Shown here in pieces: positions 8,165 through 15,327 of a stretch of DNA of 64,000 nt. The notes under the pieces are model-generated. The model made no database searches and was not told the origin of the DNA. It saw only the letters and a list, made by a program, of their open reading frames with translations. The DNA comes from WRAV01 sp050950205 (GTDB taxonomy: Bacteria; Bacillota; Clostridia; Oscillospirales; Ruminococcaceae), in assembly GCA_050950205.1 (NCBI GenBank), contig JBMNHF010000021.1, forward strand, positions 24,534-88,533. The letters run 5' to 3'. The first letter of the stretch is position 1, and every line of letters starts with the position of its first letter. The translations under genes and the position numbers were made by a program.

Positions 8165-8701
8165 TTACCTTGTAAACGGAGCGCCCATTAAAGTGAGCAA
8201 CTCACGAGATTCTTCATCGGTTTTGGCGGTTGTTACAAAGCTAATGTCCATGCCCCGAACCTTGTCGATTTTATCGTAGTCGATTTCGGGGAAGATCAGC
8301 TGGTCTTTCAGGCCAAAGGAATAATTACCCCGACCATCGAAGCCGTTGGGGGAAATGCCGTGGAAGTCGCGAACGCGAGGCAGAGCAATGTAAAACAGCC
8401 GCTCTACAAACTCGTACATTCTGTCTCCCCGCAGGGTGACCTTGGCACCAATGGGCATGCCCTCACGCAGCTTAAAGTTGGCCACGCTCTTTTTGGCTTT
8501 GCAGACCACTGCCTTCTGGCCGGTGATCTTGGCAAGGTCGCTGAGAATGGCCTCCATTACTTTGGGGTTATCTCTGGCTTCACCACAACCAACGTTGACA
8601 ACAATTTTTTCCAGCCGGGGGATCTGCATGACACTCTTATAGCCAAACTTCTTCATCAGAGCTGGTGCAATTTCGGTTTTGTACTGTTCCTTCAGTCTCA
8701 T
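8165..8701 (-). CDS. rplE: 50S ribosomal protein L5
   Basis: Binds 5S rRNA and makes an inter-subunit bridge with S13. The 178 residues have normal length. MQIPRLEKIVVNVGCGEA near residue 25, LREGMPIGAKVTLRGDRMYEF in the middle, and GMDISFVTTAKTDEESRELL near the end are family hallmarks. It lies 17 bases after rplX and 12 before rpsZ. Confidence 0.99.
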   Translation of the reverse strand: MRLKEQYKTEIAPALMKKFGYKSVMQIPRLEKIVVNVGCGEARDNPKVMEAILSDLAKITGQKAVVCKAKKSVANFKLREGMPIGAKVTLRGDRMYEFVERLFYIALPRVRDFHGISPNGFDGRGNYSFGLKDQLIFPEIDYDKIDKVRGMDISFVTTAKTDEESRELLTLMGAPFTR

Positions 8702-8718
8702 GTCTTAATCCTCCCTTC

Positions 8719-9048
8719 CTAGAACGCCTCGCCACAAGATTTGTTTTTGCACAGGCGAAGCTTTTGGCCGTCCTCCAAGATTTTGTGGCCGATGCGGGTG
8801 GGCTTGCCGCAGTTGGGGCAAACAAGCTGCACTTTGCTGGAGTACATGGCTCCTTCGGCCTTGATGATGCCGCCGGGCTGGCCCATTTTGCGGGGCTTTA
8901 CATGTTTAGAAACCATGTTGCAGCCTTCCACAATGACCTTGCCTTCTTTGGCGCTAACCTGAAGAACTTTACCCTTTTTGCCCTTATCCTTACCGGACAG
9001 GATCACGACGGTGTCGCCGGTTTTAACATGAATTTTCTTGTGTTCCAT
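8719..9048 (-). CDS. rplX: 50S ribosomal protein L24
   Basis: Assembly-initiator protein that binds the 5' end of 23S rRNA. The 109 residues start with a KOW motif (VKTGDTVVILSGKDKGKKGKV). The C-terminal part contains CPNCGKPTRIG and CKNKSC, a possible zinc ribbon seen in many Clostridia. It is located between rplN and rplE. Confidence 0.99.
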   Translation of the reverse strand: MEHKKIHVKTGDTVVILSGKDKGKKGKVLQVSAKEGKVIVEGCNMVSKHVKPRKMGQPGGIIKAEGAMYSSKVQLVCPNCGKPTRIGHKILEDGQKLRLCKNKSCGEAF

Positions 9049-9065
9049 TTACCAGGACACCTCCT

Positions 9066-9434
9066 TTACAGTACTTCGGGGGCAAGGCTTAATATCTTTG
9101 TATATTCCTTTTCGCGCAGTTCTCTGGCCACCGGCCCAAAAATACGCGTACCCCTGGGATTTTTATCGTCGCGGATGATGACGGCAGCGTTGTCGTCAAA
9201 GCGGATGTAGGTGCCATCGTCCCGGCGAAGCTCCTTGGCAGTGCGGACTATAACAGCCTTTACCACCTCGCCCTTTTTGACGTTGCCGCCAGGGCTGGCC
9301 TTTTTAACGGAGGCCACAACCACATCGCCAATGCCGGCGTACTTCTTTCTGGAACCGCCCAGCACCCGGATGCACATCAGCTCTTTGGCGCCGGTATTGT
9401 CAGCTACCTTTAGGTAGGTTTGCATCTGTATCAC
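9066..9434 (-). CDS. rplN: 50S ribosomal protein L14
   Basis: Large-subunit interface protein and the docking site of the silencing factor RsfS. The 122 residues have exactly the family length. It starts with GTG at 9434 (MIQMQTYLKVADNTGAKEL). GGSRKKYAGIGDVVVASVKKA and NPRGTRIFGPVARELR are diagnostic. A 117-base gap lies upstream towards rpsQ. Confidence 0.99.
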   Translation of the reverse strand: MIQMQTYLKVADNTGAKELMCIRVLGGSRKKYAGIGDVVVASVKKASPGGNVKKGEVVKAVIVRTAKELRRDDGTYIRFDDNAAVIIRDDKNPRGTRIFGPVARELREKEYTKILSLAPEVL

Positions 9435-9551
9435 GGTGCGTTTTCTCCTTTCACCAATTTACCTGCGTGGAGCGGGCTTTTGCAAGCCGCTACACGACTA
9501 CCCTTTACAGGGCGCTTAAATCAGCGTAGTATCGTTCCGCCTAGGCAAAGC
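9435..9551 (-). other. spacer between rpsQ and rplN
   Basis: This is 117 bases without a gene. It contains a small hairpin near 9471-9491 (AGCGG and GCTT arms around TTGC). No promoter or T run was recognised, so it is likely an RNA processing or structural spacer within the operon. Confidence 0.35.
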
Positions 9552-9809
9552 TTACTTCGCTTTTTCCAGAATGGAGGCTACCCTCCAGTGCTTATCCTTG
9601 GAAAGGGGGCGGGTTTCCATAATTTCAACCGTATCGCCAATGCCGCACTCGTTTTTCTCGTCGTGGGCCTTAATGCGCACGGTACGCTTGATAATCTTCT
9701 TGTACAGGGGATGGCGGACGTTGTCGATGATGGCGACCACGACGGTTTTGTCCATCTTGTCGCTGACCACCTTGCCGACCCTGGATTTTCTCAGGTTCCG
9801 ATCGCTCAT
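9552..9809 (-). CDS. rpsQ: 30S ribosomal protein S17
   Basis: A primary 16S rRNA binder of the OB-fold type. The 85 residues contain KVVSDKMDKTVVVAIIDNVRH and KAHDEKNECGIGDTVEIMETR, typical of S17. It sits 18 bases after rpmC. Confidence 0.99.
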   Translation of the reverse strand: MSDRNLRKSRVGKVVSDKMDKTVVVAIIDNVRHPLYKKIIKRTVRIKAHDEKNECGIGDTVEIMETRPLSKDKHWRVASILEKAK

Positions 9810-9827
9810 TGCGTGCTCCTCCTTCCC

Positions 9828-10031
9828 TTACTTCTTGGTCACGCCAGCCTTGCGCTGATTCATAATCGTCTTTACCCTTGCAATATCCTTTTTGACATGG
9901 CTCAGGCGCATGGGGTTTTCCAGTTGGTTGATGGCGTGCTGGAAACGGAGGTTAAACAGCTCAGCTTTCAGATCCTTGAGCTTATCCTGCAATTCCAGAT
10001 CGGAGAGTTCTCTGATTTCGGATGCTTTCAT
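9828..10031 (-). CDS. rpmC: 50S ribosomal protein L29
   Basis: Small helical-hairpin protein at the peptide tunnel exit, next to L23 and the trigger-factor site. The 67 residues have normal length. MKASEIRELSDLELQDKLKD and LFNLRFQHAINQLENPMRL match the family closely. Confidence 0.99.
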   Translation of the reverse strand: MKASEIRELSDLELQDKLKDLKAELFNLRFQHAINQLENPMRLSHVKKDIARVKTIMNQRKAGVTKK

Positions 10032-10044
10032 GCCTTAACCCTCC

Positions 10045-10458
10045 TTATTCTTTCTCTTTTGCCACAAACTTGCACTTAATCGGCAGCTTGTGCATGGCAA
10101 GGCGCATGGCTTCGCGGGCGAGCTCTTCATTCACACCGCCGATTTCGAACAGAATGCGGCCGGGCTTTACCACAGCCACCCAGTATTCGGGGCTGCCCTT
10201 ACCGGATCCCATGCGGGTTTCTGCAGGTTTCTCGGTGATGGGCTTGTCGGGAAAAATCTTAATCCAAACCTGTCCGCCACGCTTAATGTGACGGGTCAGG
10301 GCAATACGGGCCGCCTCGATCTGGTTAGAGGTGATCCAGGCAGGCTCCATGGCCATCAAACCATAGTCGCCGTAGGTGACGGTATTGCCCCGCAGGGCCT
10401 TACCCTTCAGCCTTCCCCGCTGAACACGGCGATATTTTACTCTTTTTGGTAACAGCAT
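10045..10458 (-). CDS. rplP: 50S ribosomal protein L16
   Basis: Large-subunit protein beside the peptidyl transferase centre and the A-site tRNA elbow. The 137 residues start MLLPKRVKYRRVQRGRLKGKA, and RMGSGKGSPEYWVAVVKPGR is the signature region. Its start directly abuts the stop of rpsC, which suggests coupled translation. Confidence 0.99.
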   Translation of the reverse strand: MLLPKRVKYRRVQRGRLKGKALRGNTVTYGDYGLMAMEPAWITSNQIEAARIALTRHIKRGGQVWIKIFPDKPITEKPAETRMGSGKGSPEYWVAVVKPGRILFEIGGVNEELAREAMRLAMHKLPIKCKFVAKEKE

Positions 10459-11250
10459 TTACTGGGGCCTCCTTCCCTCTGCCCGGGGAGAGCGGTTATC
10501 GCTCCTGGGCGGACGGTTGTCGCTTCTGGGGGGTCTTGCATCCCGGCGATCCCGGTTGTCCCGACGAGGCTGACGGGGATTTCTGGGGCGCTCGCTGCGC
10601 ACTTCGCCCAGCACCTCTCCCTCGTAAATCCAAACCTTAACGCCAATGCGGCCATAGGTGGTGGCAGCTTCGGCAAAGCCGTAGTCGATGTCGGCACGCA
10701 GAGTTTGCAGGGGAATGGTTCCCTCGTGGTAGTGCTCGGTGCGGGCAATTTCGGCGCCGCCCAGACGACCGCTGACCTGCACCTTGATGCCTCTTGCGCC
10801 AAAGCGCATGGCACGGCCAATGGCCTGCTTCATGGCCCGGCGGAAGGAAACCCGGTTTTCCAGCTGCTGGGCGATGTTTTCCGCCACCAGCTGAGCATTT
10901 TTGTCAATCTGTCTTACCTCAACCACATTGAGGTAAACAGCCAGCTTTTGTTCCCGGTTTTTGTTGATGATCTCCTCGCAGGCTTTGCGGGTTTTTTCGA
11001 TTTCGACGCCGCCCTTGCCGATGACTACGCCAGGACGGGCACAGTGAATATGGATGCGCACACGGGCTGCGTCCCGCTCGATCTCGATGTTGGGAACACC
11101 GGCGTCATAAAACTTCTTTTTCAGAAACTTACGCAGCTGGTAGTCCTCGACCAGGGTGTCGCCGAAGACGTCATCGCGAGCAAACCAGCGGGAATCCCAG
11201 TTCTTGATGATACCCACACGAAGCCCGTGGGGATTTACCTTTTGGCCCAT
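10459..11250 (-). CDS. rpsC: 30S ribosomal protein S3 with an extended Arg/Pro-rich tail
   Basis: Forms the mRNA entry channel and has helicase-assisting function. It contains an N-terminal S3 domain, a KH domain (HCARPGVVIGKGGVEIEKTRK, about residues 68-88) and the C-terminal domain ending near residue 215. At 263 residues it is about 40 longer than the usual 215-225, because of a tail of R/D/N/P repeats in which PPRSDNR recurs. The tail DNA is also repetitive (10480-10560). Such disordered basic tails occur in some Clostridia; their role is unknown. Confidence 0.98.
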   Translation of the reverse strand: MGQKVNPHGLRVGIIKNWDSRWFARDDVFGDTLVEDYQLRKFLKKKFYDAGVPNIEIERDAARVRIHIHCARPGVVIGKGGVEIEKTRKACEEIINKNREQKLAVYLNVVEVRQIDKNAQLVAENIAQQLENRVSFRRAMKQAIGRAMRFGARGIKVQVSGRLGGAEIARTEHYHEGTIPLQTLRADIDYGFAEAATTYGRIGVKVWIYEGEVLGEVRSERPRNPRQPRRDNRDRRDARPPRSDNRPPRSDNRSPRAEGRRPQ

Positions 11251-11264
11251 GGTTTAACCTCCTT

Positions 11265-11606
11265 CTAGACTTCTTCGCGCTCTTTGAGCACCATGGTCAC
11301 ATGGGACGTTCTCTTGAGAATGCGGAAAGCCCTGCCCTTGGAGACGGGGCGAATCCTTTTCAGGGTGGGGCCGGGGGTAACAAAGCATTCGGCCACATAC
11401 AGAGCTTCGGGGTTCATGCCGTGATTGTTCTCGGCATTGGCCATCGCAGATTTGAGCAGCTTGAGCAGCTCATGACTGGCGGCCTTAGGGGTGTGCTTTA
11501 AAATCGCTTCTGCAAGATCAACCGGCTTGGAGCGGATCAGATCCAACACGATTTGCACCTTGCGGGGCGAAATGCGGGCGTATTTCAGATATGCCCTGGC
11601 TTCCAT
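11265..11606 (-). CDS. rplV: 50S ribosomal protein L22
   Basis: Lines the peptide exit tunnel with a long beta hairpin, the target of some macrolide resistance changes. The 113 residues begin MEARAYLKYARISPRKVQIV, and the hairpin tip region GRAFRILKRTSHVTMVLKER is intact. It is located between rpsS and rpsC. Confidence 0.99.
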   Translation of the reverse strand: MEARAYLKYARISPRKVQIVLDLIRSKPVDLAEAILKHTPKAASHELLKLLKSAMANAENNHGMNPEALYVAECFVTPGPTLKRIRPVSKGRAFRILKRTSHVTMVLKEREEV

Positions 11607-11630
11607 GTGTTTTCCTCCTTCCGGCCACTC

Positions 11631-11903
11631 TTATTTCGTTTTCTTGGAGCCTGCATGGCCCCTAAAGGTTCTGGTAGGGGCAAATTCCCCCAGCTTGTGA
11701 CCGACCATGTCCTCTGTGACATAGACAGGTACGTGCTTGCGGCCGTCGTGGACGGCAAAGGTATGCCCGACAAAATCGGGGAATATGGTGGATGCGCGGC
11801 TCCAGGTTTTTAGAACCTTTTTCTCGTTCTTTGCATTCATCTCCTGAACGCGCTTGAGCAGCACAGGTTGTACAAAGGGTCCCTTCTTGACACTTCTGCC
11901 CAT
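11631..11903 (-). CDS. rpsS: 30S ribosomal protein S19
   Basis: Head protein that forms a complex with S13 and contacts the A-site finger. The 90 residues start MGRSVKKGPFVQPVLLKRVQ. The family signature YVTEDMVGHKLGEFAPTRTF is complete. It sits 24 bases after rplB. Confidence 0.99.
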   Translation of the reverse strand: MGRSVKKGPFVQPVLLKRVQEMNAKNEKKVLKTWSRASTIFPDFVGHTFAVHDGRKHVPVYVTEDMVGHKLGEFAPTRTFRGHAGSKKTK

Positions 11904-11927
11904 TACGTGTTTGCCTCCTTTCGGCCG

Positions 11928-12761
11928 TTATTTTACGCTGCGGCGCTTAACAATAAACTGGTCGTTGCGGTTGTGCTTCTTTCTGGTCTTGTAGCCCAGA
12001 GCAGGTTTGCCCCAAGGGGTAACAGGACCGGGACGACCAATGGGGCTTCTGCCCTCACCGCCGCCGTGGGGGTGGTCGACAGGGTTCATGGCGGAGCCAC
12101 GAACGGTGGGACGAATACCCAGGTGACGGGAGCGGCCGGCTTTACCGATGGAGATGTTCTCGTGGTCGGTGTTGCCTACCTGGCCTACAGTGGCCATGCA
12201 GGTGGCCAGCACATTGCGCAGCTCGCCGGAAGGCAGACGAAGCAGAACATAGGCGCCTTCCTTTGCCATCAACTGAGCGGAGTTACCCGCCGAGCGAACC
12301 AGCTGGCCGCCCTTGCCGGGATGCAGCTCGATGTTGTGGATAACGGTACCTACCGGAATGTTCTCCAAAGGCAGGGCGTTTCCGGGCTTAATGTCAGCTT
12401 CGCGGCTGGAAATAACGGTGTCGCCGATCTGAAGTTCGTTGGGGTACAGGATGTAGCGTTTTTCCCCGTCCTCATATTCCAGCAGAGCAATAAAGGCGCT
12501 GCGGTTGGGGTCGTACTCGATGGTTTTCACCACAGCGGGAATGTCGAACTTGTTCCGCTTAAAGTCGATGATGCGGTACTTTCTGCGGTTGCCGCCGCCG
12601 CGGTGACGGACGGTAATGCGGCCGGTATTGTTGCGGCCGGCACTCTTTTTAAGAGGCGTCAGAAGGGACTTTTCGGGTTCCACTTTGGAAAGAATGGAAA
12701 AGTCCGTCACGGTCATCTGACGTCTGGCAGGCGTTGTAGGCCTGTAGCTTTTGATGGCCAT
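11928..12761 (-). CDS. rplB: 50S ribosomal protein L2
   Basis: Needed for subunit association and for the peptidyl transferase centre. The 277 residues have normal length. The conserved histidine region GSAMNPVDHPHGGGEGRSPI near residue 225 is intact, as are GKGGQLVRSAGNSAQLMAKE and the C-terminus TRKKHNRNDQFIVKRR. A 106-base spacer separates it from rplW. Confidence 0.99.
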   Translation of the reverse strand: MAIKSYRPTTPARRQMTVTDFSILSKVEPEKSLLTPLKKSAGRNNTGRITVRHRGGGNRRKYRIIDFKRNKFDIPAVVKTIEYDPNRSAFIALLEYEDGEKRYILYPNELQIGDTVISSREADIKPGNALPLENIPVGTVIHNIELHPGKGGQLVRSAGNSAQLMAKEGAYVLLRLPSGELRNVLATCMATVGQVGNTDHENISIGKAGRSRHLGIRPTVRGSAMNPVDHPHGGGEGRSPIGRPGPVTPWGKPALGYKTRKKHNRNDQFIVKRRSVK

Positions 12762-12867
12762 TTAATTTCACTCCTCATTTTTCTTGCAGGGTTGAGCAAC
12801 CCTATACATTGGCAGCTTGGTGCCATGGCGGATGATTGCGCCACGTGAGTTAGGAGAGTGGCTGCCC
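12762..12867 (-). other. structured spacer between rplW and rplB
   Basis: This 106-base gap contains a perfect 6-base stem (AGGGTT GAGC AACCCT, 12788-12803) and a weaker GGCA/TGCC element after it. No promoter was seen. It is probably an RNA structure inside the operon mRNA. Confidence 0.35.
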
Positions 12868-13164
12868 TTAGATCATGCTTTCGAAGAATTCGATGCCCTT
12901 GGAATCGGGGGTCAGGGTAACAATGGCCTTTTTCCACCTGGGAGTATAGCCCATATTCCGACCCATCCGCTTGAGCTGGCCGCGAACATTCATGGTGTTG
13001 ACGCTCTTGACCTTGGTGCCGGCGAACAGTGCTTCTACCGCCTTGCCGATTTCGATCTTGTTGGCATCGGGAGCCACCTGAAAGGTATACTTGCGCTCGG
13101 CGATTCCGGCCATGCTGCGCTCGGTGATGACGGGGCGCAGGATAATATCCCTGGGATCCTTCAT
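12868..13164 (-). CDS. rplW: 50S ribosomal protein L23
   Basis: Tunnel-exit protein and docking point for signal recognition particle and trigger factor. The 98 residues begin MKDPRDIILRPVITERSMAG, and RGQLKRMGRNMGYTPRWKKA is diagnostic. Its ATG shares one base with the rplD stop codon (TAATG arrangement). Confidence 0.99.
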   Translation of the reverse strand: MKDPRDIILRPVITERSMAGIAERKYTFQVAPDANKIEIGKAVEALFAGTKVKSVNTMNVRGQLKRMGRNMGYTPRWKKAIVTLTPDSKGIEFFESMI

Positions 13165-13787
13165 TATGCGTACACCTCCGTGAGCTTGTTGACGGCTTCC
13201 CGCGCGATGATAAACTTGTCGCAGCCGAGGATGTCGTAGACATTGAGGGTGTTGACCGCTGCGGTTTTGACGCCGGGGATGTTTCTGGCACTGCGCACTA
13301 CCATCTGGTCGGCCTCGGGGGTAACAATCAGAGCTTTTTTATCTGCACCCAGGCTTTCCAGCATCTTCACCATGGTCTTGGTTTTAATCTCGTCCACGGA
13401 AATGTCGTCTACCACAATAAAGCTGCCTTCCAGAACCTTAGCCGAGAAAGCGCTCTTCATGGCAATGCGCCGCACCTTTTTGTTGAGGGTAAAGCGGTAG
13501 CTTCTGGGCTTGGGGCCAAGAGCCACTCCGCCGTGCCGCCACTGGGGCGAACGGGTAGAGCCCTGACGGGCATGGCCTGTTCCCTTCTGCCTCCACGGTT
13601 TGCGGCCGCCGCCGCGAACTTCCGCCCGAGTGAGGGTGGATTGTGTACCCTGGCGCTGGTTGGCGAGGTAGTTCACAACGGCTGCGTGCATAATGGCCTT
13701 GTTGGGCTGAATACCGAATACAGAATCGGCAAGCTCCATTTCGCCTACGCTGGCACCGGCCATATTGTAAACAGTTACTTTCGGCAT
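13164..13787 (-). CDS. rplD: 50S ribosomal protein L4
   Basis: Tunnel-constriction protein; in enterobacteria it also regulates the S10 operon. The 207 residues have normal length. The loop RGGGRKPWRQKGTGHARQGS (about residues 60-80) that reaches the tunnel is present. The C-terminal part VDEIKTKTMVKMLESLGADK matches the family. Confidence 0.99.
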   Translation of the reverse strand: MPKVTVYNMAGASVGEMELADSVFGIQPNKAIMHAAVVNYLANQRQGTQSTLTRAEVRGGGRKPWRQKGTGHARQGSTRSPQWRHGGVALGPKPRSYRFTLNKKVRRIAMKSAFSAKVLEGSFIVVDDISVDEIKTKTMVKMLESLGADKKALIVTPEADQMVVRSARNIPGVKTAAVNTLNVYDILGCDKFIIAREAVNKLTEVYA

Positions 13788-13803
13788 TGTGTTTCCTCCT
13801 CCC

Positions 13804-14439
13804 TTACGCCTTCTTCACGCTGCTGGTAATAGCCACCAGGCCACCCTTGGGGCCGGGAATGGCGCCGCGCAGCGCGATCAGGTTGTTTTCTGCATCGATT
13901 TTGACCACGTCAAGATTCTGTATGGTCACTCGTTCGGCACCCATGTGTCCGGGCAGCTTCTTGCCCTTCATTACACGGCCGGGGGTGGCACTGGAGCCGA
14001 GAGAGCCGGGGTGACGATGAACGGGGCCGCCACCGTGGGAACGCTTTTGCATCTGGCCACCAAAGCGCTTGATGCTGCCGGCAAATCCCTTACCTTTGGA
14101 AGTGCCGCAAACGTCTACCACGTCGCCCACCTCAAAAATGTCGGGCTTGATGACGTCGCCTACATTGATGGAGGCACAGTCGTCCAATTTAAACTCCCGC
14201 AGGTGACGCTTCACCGGCAGGTCGTTTTTGGCAAAGTGGCCTTTTTGGGGCTTGTTTACGTTTTTGTCTGCGATGTCGCCATAACCGATCTGCACGGCTT
14301 CGTATCCGTCGTTTTCGATTGTCTTCTTCTGGACGACAACACAGGGGCCCGCTTGCACCACGGTGACAGGGATAACCTTGCCATTTTCGTCAAAAATCTG
14401 GGTCATGCCCACTTTGGTGCCGAGAATTGCTTTTTTCAC
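13804..14439 (-). CDS. rplC: 50S ribosomal protein L3
   Basis: Early-assembly protein whose long loop approaches the peptidyl transferase centre. I start it at GTG 14439 (KKAILGTKVGMTQIF), 8 bases after GGAGG; an in-frame ATG 18 bases upstream overlaps the ribosome site. This gives 211 residues. FGGQMQKRSHGGGPVHRHPG and GRVMKGKKLPGHMGAERVT are the signature loop regions. Confidence 0.98.
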   Translation of the reverse strand: MKKAILGTKVGMTQIFDENGKVIPVTVVQAGPCVVVQKKTIENDGYEAVQIGYGDIADKNVNKPQKGHFAKNDLPVKRHLREFKLDDCASINVGDVIKPDIFEVGDVVDVCGTSKGKGFAGSIKRFGGQMQKRSHGGGPVHRHPGSLGSSATPGRVMKGKKLPGHMGAERVTIQNLDVVKIDAENNLIALRGAIPGPKGGLVAITSSVKKA

Positions 14440-14510
14440 AGGGTTTTCCTCCTTCAAAGGTTATTGGTTGACCGGCAGTTCCGGCCAACATGACCTTGCC
14501 GTGCGGTGGC

Positions 14511-14822
14511 TTAGAGTTTAATCTCTACTTCCACACCGGCAGGGAGCTCCAGGGTTTGCAGGGCCTCCACCGTCTTGCTGGAGGGGCGCAGAATATCGAT
14601 GAGCCGCTTGTGGGTGCGCATCTCAAACTGCTCCCGGCTGTCCTTGTACTTGTGGACCGCCCGCAGGATGGTAACGATTTCCTTCTTGGTGGGCAGCGGA
14701 ATGGGGCCGCTGACATCGGCGCCGGTCCGCTTTGCGGTTTCGACAATTTTTTGAGCAGATGCATCCACCAGCTGTGCGTCGTAACCTCTGAGCTTAATTC
14801 TGAGTTTCTCTTTGACTGCCAC
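14511..14822 (-). CDS. rpsJ: 30S ribosomal protein S10 (NusE)
   Basis: A 30S head protein that also acts as NusE in transcription antitermination with NusB. The 103 residues have normal length: KEKLRIKLRGYDAQLVDASA at the start and THKRLIDILRPSSKTVEAL in the middle. It is the first gene of the ribosomal operon, preceded by a leader of about 280 bases. Confidence 0.99.
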   Translation of the reverse strand: MAVKEKLRIKLRGYDAQLVDASAQKIVETAKRTGADVSGPIPLPTKKEIVTILRAVHKYKDSREQFEMRTHKRLIDILRPSSKTVEALQTLELPAGVEVEIKL

Positions 14823-15109
14823 TTTCTTCGCCTCCTAGTTCATTCATTGGCGAGAGATTTTCTTACCGCACACGTTACCGGGTGTTTCATGCTTTGGCAT
14901 GGAAAAATCCGGCTTCCCCAAAATGGTTTGTCCGGATCATCGCCGCCTTTTATCACTGAAACGCTCCCTGCGGCATCTAGGATACCGCCTTACACGTCCG
15001 GTCAGAAAAGTCGCCCGGTTTCAAATCGGACATACTCCACGGAAATTTAACCCGCAATCATGCGGCAACCTCCCGCTTCAACGCATATCTCGTGCAGTCA
15101 CGCTAAGAT
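14823..15109 (-). other. 5' leader of the S10 operon
   Basis: There is no gene in this stretch. Read on the minus strand it is an untranslated leader with several short hairpins: ATCCGG arms at 14907-14912 and 14932-14937, and GCGG/CCGC at 14970-14973 and 14985-14988. No T run follows a stem, so I see no classical attenuator. It could carry a ribosomal-protein binding site, but it matches no leader I recognise. Confidence 0.4.
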
Positions 15110-15138
15110 ATAATATCAAATATGCAAGCTCTTTGCAA
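15110..15138 (-). promoter_or_regulatory. probable sigma-A promoter of the S10-spc-alpha operon
   Basis: On the minus strand, TTGCAA (15138-15133), a 17-base spacer and TATTAT (15115-15110) resemble -35 and -10 boxes. This predicts a start near 15103 and a leader of about 280 bases before rpsJ. It is the only good match in the gap between clpC and rpsJ on this strand. Confidence 0.65.
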
Positions 15139-15253
15139 TACCTTTTTAAAATATTTTTTCTTTCTCCTTTAAAAAAATTCCCCTCCCCTGTAAAAATATA
15201 CCACAGTACTTTGCCCAAGTGCACTGAAATGCTGCTTCTGTGGAAAAGAGGAT

Positions 15254-15279
15254 GCCCGCTCCCCCTTAGGGGAGCGGGC
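15254..15279 (-). terminator. strong hairpin downstream of clpC
   Basis: A perfect 11-base GC-rich stem (GCCCGCTCCCC / GGGGAGCGGGC) with a 4-base loop begins 49 bases past the clpC stop. The T run on the minus side is poor (ATCCTCTTTTCC). It probably ends clpC transcription and insulates the S10 promoter from it. Confidence 0.6.
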
Positions 15280-15327
15280 CATGTTGGAGATCGACCCCTT
15301 CTTATATACCTTATTATATCATACCAT

